Shown one piece after another: positions 11,601 through 22,097 of a stretch of 64,000 bases of DNA (positions within the stretch are counted from its first letter, which is position 1; the number at the start of each line of letters is the position of its first letter). Position numbers and translations under genes: made by a program. Source of the DNA: Actinernus sp. WN-2022 (Eukaryota; Cnidaria; Anthozoa; Actiniaria; Actinernidae). The notes under the pieces were generated by a model. It was not told the origin of the DNA. It made no database searches and was given only the letters and a program-made list of their open reading frames with translations. The stretch covers positions 87,815,537 through 87,879,536 of the forward strand of contig JAOWCC010001589.1 of NCBI GenBank assembly GCA_030867875.1. The letters run 5' to 3'.

Positions 11601-14072
11601 TAATAAGGTCATTGGTCCCTAATAAGGCCATTGGTTGATGATTTTTATTTAGGATGCAACAATTTACTTTGAAATGTAACAATACAAGTATTTTTACAAG
11701 AATGTTGACCTTTTTTCAGGAGCCAAGAAAGTTCTCCTACATGCATTTGACGGTAGAGCTTCTGTAGCTTTACAAGGAGTGGAGGCAGGGTTTTATTTCT
11801 CTGTTCCTCCTTCCATTGTGCGGTCAGAACAGGTTAGGAATCTTAACTCTCCCTAACGTGCTTTACTCACCTTAACTCACAAAGGTTAAATTTGAATAGC
11901 AATACTTTTTCTTGACTTGCCTTAAAATATGATACGTAGGGTCATATTTAAGTATTGGCACTTGTGGGCCGGTCATGTGCCTTAAAATATGATACGTAGG
12001 GTCACATTTAAGTATTGGTACGTGTCATGTGCCTTAACGCATGGCCTTGCCTTAATCTAGAAAACTATTTTTTGCCGCTAAAATCTTGTCGCCATGAGTT
12101 AAAATCCTAGAGTAGGCCTATTCTAACATGCACCCGGGATCAATCAAGGCATACGTTACTCATTTATGGGATCATGTGTACTGTACGCAATGTCGGCCGA
12201 CGTACTGTGTCGGTCGAGGGTCAGCCAAATGAGAGTGAACTGAATGTTGACTGCTACTTGGCCGACACTTGACTATTCTGTATGTTGGCCAACATGGTTG
12301 ATGATTCATTGACAGTCTGCTGATGATCACCAACACTATCAATAGTTTACTGACAGTTGACCGATGTATATGTACTTTATTAATTGTTGTACACATGTCT
12401 ACTGACACATGGCCGACTGTCGACAGACATGTCGGCCAACCCTCTACCGACCCATCAACTGTTACGTCCACCGATATGTCGGCCAACCCTCTACCGACCC
12501 ATCAACTGTTACGTCCACCGATATGTCGGCCAACCCTCTACCGACCCATCAACTGTTACGTCCACCGATATGTCGGCCAAGCCTCTACCGACCCATCAAC
12601 TGTTACGTCCACCGATATGTCGGCCAACCCTCTACCGACCCATCAACTGTTACGTCCACCGATATGTCGGCCAACCCTCTACCGACCCATCAACTGTTAC
12701 GTCCACCGATATGTCGGCCAACCCTCTACCGACCTGTGCCCAACAGTCCACGAACTGTTACGTTGCATGGCTGATAACATCGGCCAACCCTCGACCGACA
12801 GTTGGCTGACATTGCGTACAGTACATATTATCCCATTTACGTTCACTTTAACGCATTTTATTTAGATTAAAAAGAGACTAAATGAATGAGGAGGTTGAGT
12901 TATTTACTAGGAAGAACTGCTGCTGGTTTTTATGTCAGTGTATTATTCCAGCTGAATAGCTTTCCTTCTTCAACAGAAGCAGAAGCTAGTAAAACAAGTA
13001 CCGTTGTCGAACCTTATCCTCGAGACTGACTCGCCTGCACTTGCTGCAGTAAAACAGGTGAATTCAGAGAAATCGATAAAGTCAAGTGAAGTCCGTTTTT
13101 ATGTATTTAACAAATAAAGAAGTCTTAACCGACTATCGCCGTACAAGCATCGTCACTGGCATGCTAGAACAACTTGCATGGAAATCCCTAGAAGAACAAA
13201 GGATTCTGAACGATCTTTGCTTGTTGTACAAGATTAAACATAACGTTGTAAACATCGAATTTCCAGTCGAGGTTCAGCCGTACTATAGGTCAAGTAGAAC
13301 CCAACACTGTCCTAATTATAGACACATTTTTGCTCTTTCTATGGTAGAACAATACCAGTTTGGAATGCTCTACCCAGTTATACTGTTCAGGCAACTTCAA
13401 TTAACCAGTTCAAGGAACTCATTTAATATGTACATTATTTTTTTGTCAATTGAATGTTTTGTTGTTTGTTTGATTACTAATTTAGTTGTTTACTATACCG
13501 CTGTACCATATGTCATTATTGACATTATTGGTTTTAATATTCCAACTTCATGCACAGTATAAAACCCAAGCAGGTGATTGGCTAATGATGTGCACAGTAC
13601 AAAACCCAAGCAGGTGATTGGCTAATGATGTGCACAGTATAAAATCCAAGCAGGTGATTGGCTAATGACTGTGCTTTATTGGTGACCACAGCACGCTGTA
13701 CGTGTGCTCAGTTGGAATATTAATAGTTAGAGACTTTGTTTATGTTTTATTCCTTAGGGCTGATCAAAGTCAGGACCCGGCTAAACCACAGTGTTGGTTT
13801 TTGTAGGAGAAAAACCTTATCAAAAGAGAAATGCCCAATTTTGTTATAGATGAGGCTTGAGATGTTCTGTTACACTTGGCACTTTGCCTAACTACTAATC
13901 AATCCGTGATTCTGTTTTCTTCCCATAGACTCGTAACGAACCCAAGAATGTCACGATCTCGTGCGAGGCCATCTCCAACATAAAAAGTGTATCCATGACA
14001 ACTGTTTACGAAGAAACCACTAAGAACGCGCTTAAGTTGTTCCCGAGTCTACAGAGGTTTATTAAAAAATGA
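5680..14072 (+). CDS. TATDN3: TATDN3-like TatD-family hydrolase (3' nine exons; first exon not found)
   Basis: TatD proteins are TIM-barrel metal-dependent hydrolases or nucleases related to amidohydrolases. Exons are 5680-5712, 8992-9065, 10764-10905, 11014-11091, 11245-11276, 11416-11471, 11720-11832, 12977-13057 and 13929-14072. All have GT...AG borders and matching phases, giving 250 residues and a TGA stop. Family motifs appear in order: [21 protein letters not shown] (metal-binding Glu), [12 protein letters not shown] (His), VLLHAFDGR (His), [20 protein letters not shown] (catalytic Asp) and a final NALKLFPSL. The match is to the TATDN3 branch rather than TATDN1/2. The coding start and the N-terminal DxHxH metal site belong to an upstream exon of about 24 codons that I could not find. 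Introns are filled with repeats. NVL follows on the same strand about 10 kb downstream. Only the first exon is uncertain. Confidence 0.93.
6090..6485. mobile_element. Degenerate fold-back element in TATDN3 intron
   Basis: The left side (CTCATATGAAAGCCCTTTCG, then GTCATTTTCCATTTGTCAAC) and the right side (TCATCCTTAATGCGAAAGGG, ATCAACTTAATTTTTC) form an imperfect long inverted repeat. The sequence resembles the TTAA element at 22102-23114, including shared TTTGTCAAYATCTCAT and AATATGCAAATGAG stretches. The ends are decayed. Confidence 0.5.
7136..8930. repeat. 62-bp satellite array, about 29 copies, in TATDN3 intron
   Basis: The unit starts near GGGTTACTAATCTAAACATG and includes GGCAGTACAGAGCCATCAGA. 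Spacing is 62 bp in the first half. From about 8199, copies with an extra TATA and CCGG run (about 68 bp) alternate with 62-bp copies, giving a higher-order period of about 130 bp. The array ends about 60 bp before the exon at 8992. Confidence 0.97.
9186..9348. mobile_element. Fold-back MITE with AATCACATGGCAT ends
   Basis: Imperfect terminal inverted repeats pair AATCACATGGCATGAGGGA (left) with AAATTGCCATGTGATT (right). Inside them lies a second inverted pair, ATTAAATTTCCCC/GGGGAAATTTAAT. A related element is at 59757-59922. Confidence 0.65.
9886..10416. mobile_element. TTAA-flanked fold-back element (523 bp) in TATDN3 intron
   Basis: TTAA at 9886-9889 and 10413-10416 brackets an element beginning AGTGCCTATCACCCTTTT and ending in its inverse. 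The inverted arms are about 170 bp long, including GGTCAGGAAAGGTCACATTT. The TTAA target site points to piggyBac- or Kolobok-type mobilisation. There is no transposase. Confidence 0.8.
12167..12835. mobile_element. TIR element containing a 47-bp minisatellite
   Basis: Terminal inverted repeats of about 28 bp (core TGTACTGTACGCAATGTC) mark 12167 and 12835, with TTTA on both outer sides. Inside, 12428-12735 is a tandem array of a 47-bp unit (GTCGGCCAACCCTCTACCGA..., 6-7 copies) whose sequence matches the inner flank of the element. Long ORFs across the array follow the repeat and are not genes. Confidence 0.8.
13110..13440 (+). pseudogene. LINE reverse transcriptase C-terminal fragment
   Basis: The translation carries a typical LINE ORF2 tail: [31 protein letters not shown], then an [16 protein letters not shown] segment. 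It corresponds to the last ~110 residues of ORF2 in CR1-like elements. It is 5'-truncated inside the intron between the exons at 12977 and 13929. Confidence 0.75.
13553..13672. repeat. 40-bp direct repeat, three copies
   Basis: Three head-to-tail copies of a 40-bp unit contain AAGCAGGTGATTGGCTAATG. They lie between the LINE tail and a SINE fragment. Confidence 0.9.
13757..13812 (-). repeat. SINE fragment
   Basis: Reads GGCTGATCAAAGTCAGGACC followed by CGGCTAAACCACAG. This matches the inverse of the SINE tail at 16570-16740 and the - strand copy at 50884-51110. Confidence 0.6.
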
Positions 14073-14385
14073 GTGGAATCAATTCGGCTGCAAAACAAAG
14101 TGGTAAGGTGGATAATGAAACGCGATAGTTAAACGGTAATTTCGGTCTGCCAGACTCGATTAGTTTTATCCAAGCTACTTGTGCGGCATCCCAGCACCTT
14201 ATTTTGTAAATTCTATTCATTGTAAAATATTTAGTATGTATACAGAGTGAATCGTTGTTGTTGTTGGTAGGAGTTTGTTTGTGATCTCGGAATCAGTGAA
14301 CCATCTAAATATCGTGTCGAAATATTCAGCTAGAAGGCATGTACTACAGTGCAAACGAAATAAAGGTTTTACCTTTTTAAACGCT
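14073..14385 (+). terminator. TATDN3: TATDN3 3' UTR with polyadenylation signal
   Basis: AATAAA at 14359-14364 lies about 290 bp after the stop codon and is followed by a T/G-rich stretch, as expected for a cleavage/polyadenylation site. A second AATAAA follows near 14507. Confidence 0.6.
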
Positions 14386-14944
14386 GTATTGGTGTGGTTT
14401 TGTAACTAGCTTTGTAAGTACAGCTCAGTGCGCCAAGAAGTAATGCTCGCGATTACTTATTTTTATTCAGTCATTTGTCGTCGTAACCCGCTCACAATCC
14501 ATAATGAAATAAAACATCTAAAATATACACAATGATGAGTTTCTACTCATATTCTTAAATCATGAATAATTAATGATTCAACAGCCAATCAATTTGAACT
14601 AAATACTAAGAGACGTGAAGGAAAAGGTGGGAAATAAAAATCAGCATACGTAATGTGTCTTGAGAATGCTTTCGACTTCTAGTCCTCTGGCCTGTCCATT
14701 GCACTACTAGACACGTTTGTTGAAATGACGAACAGAAAATATCAATGACAAGGCTTGTGTTCGATGATTGCGTGTTTGATCATGGTATCAAAACAGTCGA
14801 AAGCAATAAATCTCTCGGGTTGCGTCCCTCGAAATTCATTTGATTTCTTGTGTTTTGTACCACGATCGAAATCTCGAACTTGGTTTTGATATATATATTG
14901 AAAAATGTAGCAATATATAAAAAAACGTCTAGTTATACGCGCGA

Positions 14945-15030
14945 CTAAATATATATGTCGTCAGTCTAATTTTAACTGGTAGTGCATTCCATAGTTTAGG
15001 CGCGGCAACCGAGAAAGTCTTGGGTTGTAA
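14945..15030 (-). pseudogene. LINE ORF2 tail fragment
   Basis: The reverse strand reads KTFSVAAPKLWNALPVKIR, the conserved C-terminal block of many CR1/L2-type ORF2 proteins. It directly abuts a tRNA-derived SINE at 15040. Confidence 0.7.
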
Positions 15031-15039
15031 GGCCCGGCT

Positions 15040-15245
15040 TCCCGGTTAGCTCAGCGGTTAAGCTCCAGTCCCTCCCGGTTAGCTCAGTGGTTAAGCGCCG
15101 GCCTGTCGAGCGGGAGGTCGCGAGTTCAAACCCCGGCCGGACCAACACTCGAGGTCTTAAAATAACCGAGCAGGAAGTGCTGCCTTTACATAATACACAT
15201 CTACATTCATCACTGGACAACGCTTACGCATCGAGCCCAGGACCA
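15040..15245 (+). repeat. tRNA-derived SINE with partly duplicated head
   Basis: Pol III A box (TTAGCTCAGTGGTTAAGC) and B box (GGTCGCGAGTTCAAACCCC) flank an Asp-like anticodon arm with GTC. The acceptor and T stems do not pair properly, so it is not a functional tRNA. The first ~35 bp of the head occur twice (15046 and 15075). The body continues with ACTCGAGGTCTTAAAATAAC. Confidence 0.75.
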
Positions 15246-15439
15246 TAAAACAATAAAAAGTTGGAATCCAAAAAAATAAAATAGAAACTACAATCTTCAT
15301 TAAAAATACAATTGCATTATTGGCCTAAAATAAAGTCGTCACAATAATAGTGATATAAAACAAATAAATAAATAATAAAATAATATCGATTAATCATCAC
15401 GTATGCAATTACTATAAACATTAGACATGAATGACTGAT

Positions 15440-16450
15440 TAAAATTTAAATAATATTGAGATCTAATTTCAATGGGAATAGTGTTCCAATCTTTTATGGT
15501 CCTTTTGAAGAAGCTCTATAGGCAATAATCACGATGTGCACTTGCTTGAATAAACGTGCTACCAGCGTGACTTCTTGTCACGCGCACTGATTGATGAAAA
15601 TAATTTGGTATGGGTAAATCAATAACATTATTTAAAGTGCCACTACGACGAAAATTTACCATTTCGATTTGCCACTTTTTCAGTGTCTATAGGTCAATCA
15701 GTATTAGAAATATCCGAAATAGTAAAAAATATTCCCAAATGGGCATCTTAAACCACAAATTTTAGGAGAGTTTACCGGTAAAATCCTGTCCGCCATTGCT
15801 GGAAGCCGTGCCCTTTGTTCAGCTTTAAACAAAGGTTTATTCACCGGAAGTGATGTCATACACTTAACACGACAACCTCGTGGCGCGAAATAGCGTGCAT
15901 AAAAAAGTAGCCAACCTCGCAAAGATAAATATAACTTTCTTCTTATGTACGTGAAGACGTTTTTAGTAGAAATATTTCTGCAGGCGAGCGTTAAGTGTAT
16001 GACATCATTTCCGGTGAATAAACCTTTGTTTAAAGCTGAACAAAGGGCACGGCTTCCAGTAATGGCGGACGTGTAGATTCAATATTCGGAGCTAAAAAAA
16101 TAAGACTTCCTGTCGTTGTATCGAAAAACAATTTGAACTGGTAATAATATATGAACTCTACTTTATGAATATGCAAAAACATTGATATGTCAAAATTTGA
16201 TCGTAGGGGCACTTTAAGGCGGAATAGAATATATGCAAACGATGAACTAGTTTTTAAGCGTTTCTAATTGTAATGACTTCTGTATATTTGTTACACTAGA
16301 GTCCCAACTATAATCGCGTTTTATGAATCTCGCAGCACGTCTTTGGACTGCTTCAATTTTATACACCTGATCGCCCTGCCTATATGGGTCCCACACAGCT
16401 GATACGTACTCAAGATGTGGCCGGACAAGTGTGACATAAGTAAACAGTCC
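15440..16450 (-). pseudogene. LINE reverse transcriptase fragment split by an inserted element
   Basis: Read on the reverse strand, 16450-16220 gives LVRPHLEYVSAVWDPYRQ and IEAVQRRAARFIKRDYSWDS. After the inserted element at 15636-16213 it resumes with a short SVRVTRSHAGSTF part, a stop, and TIKDWNTIPIEIRSQ at about 15500. All are standard LINE ORF2 C-terminal segments, so this is one LINE remnant interrupted by a later TTAA insertion. Confidence 0.85.
15632..16217. mobile_element. TTAA-flanked fold-back element, type AGTGCCACTACGA
   Basis: TTAA at 15632-15635 and 16214-16217 brackets an element starting AGTGCCACTACGA and ending with the near-inverse TCGTAGGGGCACT. A second member lies at 51124-51610 and shares internal sequence such as GGAAGTGATGTCATACACTT. 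It is inserted in a LINE remnant. No transposase. Confidence 0.8.
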
Positions 16451-16740
16451 CGTCTTCTCGGATAAGGACGATAAATCGTAGGCCCTCGGAAACCTCCATT
16501 GAAGGGCTTTAAGCCTGTTGAGGTTCTCCGTCCACCTAAAACAGAATAAATGTAAGGCTACGAGTGCCTTATGTGAGTTGAGTTTGTTGGTATCTCGCCC
16601 TAGATCAGAGGGTTATTCTCCGGTTTTCCTCCCTCCACATTAACGAACACGCTAAATTCCAATTCGATCTGTGGATAAGCCGGATGCTGGCTTTGATCAG
16701 CCCCTATGGTTGTTTCAGGTCCCGTTAGAAATTCAAAGTT
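16450..16740 (+). repeat. SINE pieces
   Basis: GTCTTCTCGGATAAGGACGA near 16456 matches common SINE body sequence. 16570-16740 (GTGAGTTGAGTTTGTTGGTA ... TCCGGTTTTCCTCC ... CAGGTCCCGTTAGAAA) matches the SINE tails at 50490-50660 (+) and 50884-51110 (-). Confidence 0.65.
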
Positions 16741-16789
16741 GTTCAGAGTAGGAACCATACCGGTTTCCACCGTTTTGCAGAAAACTCAG

Positions 16790-16855
16790 ATCTCCACGGT
16801 AAACTAACTATTTCATAGGTCAGATCTCCACGGTAGTGAAGCAATAAGTAACAAG
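16790..16855. repeat. Solitary copy of the 67/57-bp array unit
   Basis: One unit (GGTAAACTAACTATTTCATA ... GTGAAGCAATAAGTAA) sits about 2.2 kb upstream of the large array at 19068, preceded by a partial copy (CAGATCTCCAC near 16789). Confidence 0.85.
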
Positions 16856-17458
16856 AGGCCCTGAGTGGCCTTAACTCGGGCCACCTAGAAATAGGTTAAT
16901 ATAAAATACATGGAGGTCTAGCATATTTTTGTGCCATAACATGGTTTGTGCTAGGGGAACTGGATAATTGATTCACTACTCATGCTCGTGATAATTTACA
17001 TTTAATGGAATGGACCTTTTACAGGAATGCAATCACATGGTTGTACTAGATGGCAAACAAATCTTAATTCATATATTTAAAGGCACTTGTATGAGATTGG
17101 TAGTGTTATTAACAAAACCTGTTTGTAAATGCTATTTTCCACCTTCCAATTCTCAACCCCCAAAGGTGGTCATGGTCCCTTACAGGAGCTTTTAATTACA
17201 AAGTTTTACTGATAATAGGCCCTTTGCAGGACAAGAGCAAGCCAAAATTAGTAAAAAGCCCAAGTTTTAGGTTCATATCTTTAAAACTGAAGGAATGGCA
17301 ATTTTTTGAAAACTCTATAATTTAGCTTACTTTAACAGAGTTTGTGAGGCTGTTTTTTGCTGACTGCATCTCCCCTGCTAGTTTTTGACTAGTCCCTAAT
17401 GTTTAATAAAATATTGTGTGTTGATTTCATGCATGTAAACCACTTAGAAAATAACTAT

Positions 17459-17924
17459 TTAAAGTGCATATGAGCCCAAAAAAATTATCATTAAAATCGA
17501 TTCTCCATCAAGTAAATAGTTGAATTGTAAAATATTTCTTAATTTGAGTGTTGCGTCTATGAGTTATAGAGGTTTCTATTTCTGATATGCAAATTATGTG
17601 ACGACATGCGAGGACTCATTTATTATACAAAAGTGTGCTGGCAGAGATATGCATATTTTTCAAAACATCCATGTAATATTTGGGCCTTATCTCAGTGATT
17701 TTACTAAATATTTTGTATAAATCAGAAATAGTTTCATTCGCAAGGAGAAAGAAGTGACCTTTTGTTGGCCTCACATGTCGTCACATAATTAGCATATTGG
17801 AAATAGAAACCTCTATAACTCATAGCCACCACACTCAAATTTAAATAAATATTAAAATTTCAACTATTTACTTGATGGAGAATCAATTTTAATGATAAAA
17901 AAATTGGGCTCATATGCACTTTAA
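17459..17924. mobile_element. TTAA-flanked fold-back element, type AGTGCATATGAGCCC
   Basis: TTAA at 17459-17462 and 17921-17924. The element starts AGTGCATATGAGCCCAAAA and ends in the inverse GGGCTCATATGCACT. The arms are about 180 bp and include ATCGATTCTCCATCAAGTAA-like sequence. A diverged second copy is at 56532-56959. Confidence 0.8.
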
Positions 17925-17936
17925 AGAGGGTAACAC

Positions 17937-19067
17937 TAGGCTGTTTTCTATTGTTGGGTAGGCTAATACTATCACTCGTTTCGAGAAGTTCAACCCGACT
18001 CCTTACCTCTGCTGCCGAAACGATTACAGCACCACGGTATCTCGATTTCCATTGGCCGAGAAAAACGAGACGGTAAACATTTTAGGTTAATTGTAGATTT
18101 CAGATTGTAGATTTCAGATTGTCCATTTCCTATTGTTAACGGAAAGAGAAGGCGAAGTGAAGAAAGTAAAATAAATTCCTTCTTCGAGGGTATATAAAAT
18201 CAAAAGTTTCTTTAGGATAAATAAGGTAGATTTATTGAACGGTAATTTCAAGGTCTTTTGTGCGGTCCAGAAAAATAAGAAGAAGTCAAAGCCGGAGTTT
18301 GAAGCCCGTTCGTATCAATCGTCGGCAAACAAAAAACTGCGTGACTCGAAGCGAGGACAAAGACAAAGTGTCGAGGAGCAAGCGTCGCTCCTCCAGTCGG
18401 TGGAAAAGCTTCGTGCCTAAGCTTTGCGAAGTGAGAACCTCTGGTACCCAGGGTAGAGTTCACGCCATATCCTGCTAGATTTTCGTTCCCGAATTTATAA
18501 AAACATGTGCATATTTTTTTTTTAAAAGGACCCTGTCAGATCGAGAACTGAGAAATCGCGAGAAATCGGGTTATTTCTACTATACTTTCCGATAGGTTAA
18601 TAACAATGAATAACAACACAACCACAGTCAATTGGTATAAAAGTTATCATGTTCAATTTAGCTACTTACATTTACAAACTGTTGTCTCAGTCCTATTAGT
18701 GTTGATCAGATCTTAGCCATCTATGACTATGTCCTTGAGTGGATCTGGATATGTGATAAATTCCCGTCCAAAGCCCGTGAAACACCTCTCAGCTTTAGAA
18801 AAGACAAAAATCTTGGTATTGCACTTAAAGGAACCTTTGGTTTACACAAAAAACAGCTGATATTAAAGGCTTTGCTAAGTCAAAACTCTCACTCGTCGCC
18901 ATAAAATGTTGTCCACACTGTTCACGTTACATGGCTGGCGCAACGTACGTGTCACGTGACCAGTCGAAATCTGATTGGTTGAGGGCGCAAAATCTCGACA
19001 CAAAAAATAAAGGATAATCCTTGCGATTTAAGACTCGTGCCGGCCAAAGGCCTGGCCCGAGTAATAA
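17937..19067. other. Repeat-derived spacer, no gene supported
   Basis: 17937-18005 (TTTTCTATTGTTGGGTAGGC) recurs near 51925-51990. Short ORFs at 18235-18478 on both strands overlap each other and match no family I recognise. I do not call a gene here. Confidence 0.4.
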
Positions 19068-20850
19068 GGTAAACTAACTATTTCATAGGTCAGATCTCCA
19101 CGGTAGTGAAGCAATATGTTGTCTCGAGTAATAAGGTAAACTAACTATTTCATAGGTCAGATCTCCACGGTAGTGAAGCAATATGTTGTCTCGAGTAATA
19201 AGGTAAACTAACTATTTCATAGGTCAGATCTCCACGGTAGTGAAGCAATAAGTAATAAGGTAAACTAACTATTTCATAGGTCAGATCTCCACGGTAGTGA
19301 AGCAATATGTTGTCTCGAGTAATAAGGTAAACTAACTATTTCATAGGTCAGATCTCCACGGTAGTGAAGCAATAAGTAATAAGGTAAACTAACTATTTCA
19401 TAGGTCAGATCTCCACGGTAGTGAAGCAATATGTTGTCTCGAGTAATAAGGTAAACTAACTATTTCATAGGTCAGATCTCCACGGTAGTGAAGCAATATG
19501 TTGTCTCGAGTAATAAGGTAAACTAACTATTTCATAGGTCAGATCTCCACGGTAGTGAAGCAATAAGTAATAAGGTAAACTAACTATTTCATAGGTCAGA
19601 TCTCCACGGTAGTGAAGCAATATGTTGTCTCGAGTAATAAGGTAAACTAACTATTTCATAGGTCAGATCTCCACGGTAGTGAAGCAATAAGTAATAAGGT
19701 AAACTAACTATTTCATAGGTCAGATCTCCACGGTAGTGAAGCAATATGTTGTCTCGAGTAATAAGGTAAACTAACTATTTCATAGGTCAGATCTCCACGG
19801 TAGTGAAGCAATATGTTGTCTCGAGTAATAAGGTAAACTAACTATTTCATAGGTCAGATCTCCACGGTAGTGAAGCAATATGTTGTCTCGAGTAATAAGG
19901 TAAACTAACTATTTCATAGGTCAGATCTCCACGGTAGTGAAGCAATATGTTGTCTCGAGTAATAAGGTAAACTAACTATTTCATAGGTCAGATCTCCACG
20001 GTAGTGAAGCAATATGTTGTCTCGAGTAATAAGGTAAACTAACTATTTCATAGGTCAGATCTCCACGGTAGTGAAGCAACATGTTGTCTCGAGTAATAAG
20101 GTAAACTAACTATTTCATAGGTCAGATCTCCACGGTAGTGAAGCAACATGTTGTCTCGAGTAATAAGGTAAACTAACTATTTCATAGGTCAGATCTCCAC
20201 GGTAGTGAAGCAATAAGTAATAATTAAGGTAAACTAACTATTTCATAGGTCAGATCTCCACGGTAGTGAAGCAACATGTTGTCTCGAGTAATAAGGTAAA
20301 CTAACTATTTCATAGGTCAGATCTCCACGGTAGTGAAGCAACATGTTGTCTCGAGTAATAAGGTAAACTAACTATTTCATAGGTCAGATCTCCACGGTAG
20401 TGAAGCAATATGTTGTCTCGAGTAATAAGGTAAACTAACTATTTCATAGGTCAGATCTCCACGGTAGTGAAGCAATATGTTGTCTCGAGTAATAAGGTAA
20501 ACTAACTATTTCATAGGTCAGATCTCCACGGTAGTGAAGCAATATTTTGTCTCGAGTAATAAGGTAAACTAACTATTTCATAGGTCAGATCTCCACGGTA
20601 GTGAAGCAATATTTTGTCTCGAGTAATAAGGTAAACTAACTATTTCATAGGTCAGATCTCCACGGTAGTGAAGCAATATTTTGTCTCGAGTAATAAGGTA
20701 AACTAACTATTTCATAGGTCAGATCTCCACGGTAGTGAAGCAACATGTTGTCTCGAGTAATAAGGTAAACTAACTATTTCATAGGTCAGATCTCCACGGT
20801 AGTGAAGCAATATTTTGTCTCGAGTAATAAGGTAAACTAACTATTTCATA
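19068..20850. repeat. 67/57-bp tandem array, 27 copies plus a partial
   Basis: Each unit begins GGTAAACTAACTATTTCATA and includes GGTCAGATCTCCACGGTAG. Most units end with a TATGTTGTCTCGAG segment (67 bp); several lack it (57 bp). The two lengths are interspersed. Point variants (AACATG, AATATTTTG) cluster in the 3' third, as in local amplification. Confidence 0.97.
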
Positions 20851-20851
20851 G

Positions 20852-20980
20852 CTCGATAAACGTCTAATAATATTATAACAATAATTAATCTTTCAGGAAT
20901 AATTCGTTTATCATAGCTCGATAAACGTCTAATAATTATTATAACAATAATTAATAATCTTTCAGGAATAATTCGGTAAT
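20852..20980. repeat. Direct repeat pair
   Basis: Two copies of a segment starting AGCTCGATAAACGTCTAATA and ending TTTCAGGAATAATTCG lie directly after the tandem array. The second copy has short ATT/AAT expansions. Confidence 0.8.
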
Positions 20981-21004
20981 TATGCGCCAGTCACTAAGTA
21001 GTAG

Positions 21005-21411
21005 ATACACGACTTTCATAATGGCCGTCTCCTAATTTGCATAATTTGGAAGACCAATCTGTAGAGGAAAACTAATCCTACCACATGAAAGATCACATTA
21101 AAACTAGTAATTATTTTGAGTTTTAGAGCAATGTGGAAAATTGCTGTTGAGCTATGAGCATTTCTAATGCAGAAAAACATGAAAGCGAGGCTAGTAAGGC
21201 TTCCGTTGTTTTTCTCATACAAATCTCTCTAATTTCAACTGGCTGTAACTTCATTGTTTTTTAGGCTACAGCACACAACTTTCACAAGTTCACTAATGTC
21301 GACATGCTCTTTCACATGGCAATGTTCATATTTTCTATACATGTAGATAAAGTACCGAAACGGGAAATCACATATGTAAATTAGGAGGCGGCCATTATGA
21401 AAGTCGTGTAT
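21005..21411. mobile_element. Fold-back MITE
   Basis: Terminal inverted repeats of about 38 bp: ATACACGACTTTCATAATGG at the left and its inverse at the right, continuing through GGCCGYCTCCTAATTT. It is non-coding; the short minus-strand ORFs inside match no family I recognise. Confidence 0.75.
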
Positions 21412-22097
21412 AGGGAATGAGTGGCCGTGCTCAAACTCGAGCTGCAAGCGAGACTTTACTCTATCAGATTACAGATCACTTAGAGGTTTAAACACAAATT
21501 ACCCACAGCCAGCCAATCATAGGAGCGAGTAATCGCAAGTAACTCATAAATGGCTTCCCAATGACAAACCAAAGCAAAGGTTAAACCAATTTGCGTTTGG
21601 TTTTACTTTGGATTCTGATTGGTTGGTTTACTTTCTCAGCCAATAGGAGAGCTTAGTAAACGCAAAACCAAAACACTTCCGACACTAAATTGAAATCCGC
21701 TCTATCACTCATCAGATTTCCTTTGGTTTTGCTTCATGAATTAATACTATAGTATTGGCAAGCCAATGAGCGGAGCTCCCAATAATTAAATACGAAGTGA
21801 GATGCACGCGCATATATGTAATGGCAATTAATTTACGAAAATAAATAGTGTACGTGCAGTTGAGTTGCACGCGCATATGTAACGGGAAATGCGTGCAGAC
21901 GTAATTATGAAAATAAATCGGGCTGCAGTGCACCCGATTCAGAACTCGAAAACGTCGCGTGTTCCGCGCGTTGGCGGGCGGGCGGGTGTGGGTGCAGTCG
22001 GGCGGGCAACAGCATGTCGCTAACATTTCACTCTCGTGTATATATGGTGCGGGAGCTCCACTATTAACTCTGAATTGCTAACGAGACCTGAAACCTA

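Noticed and set aside
12323..12865. ORFs of 121-180 codons on the + strand
   Set aside because: Three frames are open over the same 47-bp minisatellite; no family resemblance.
15070..15148. Possible functional tRNA-Asp gene
   Set aside because: A and B boxes are good, but the acceptor and T stems do not pair and it continues into a SINE body.
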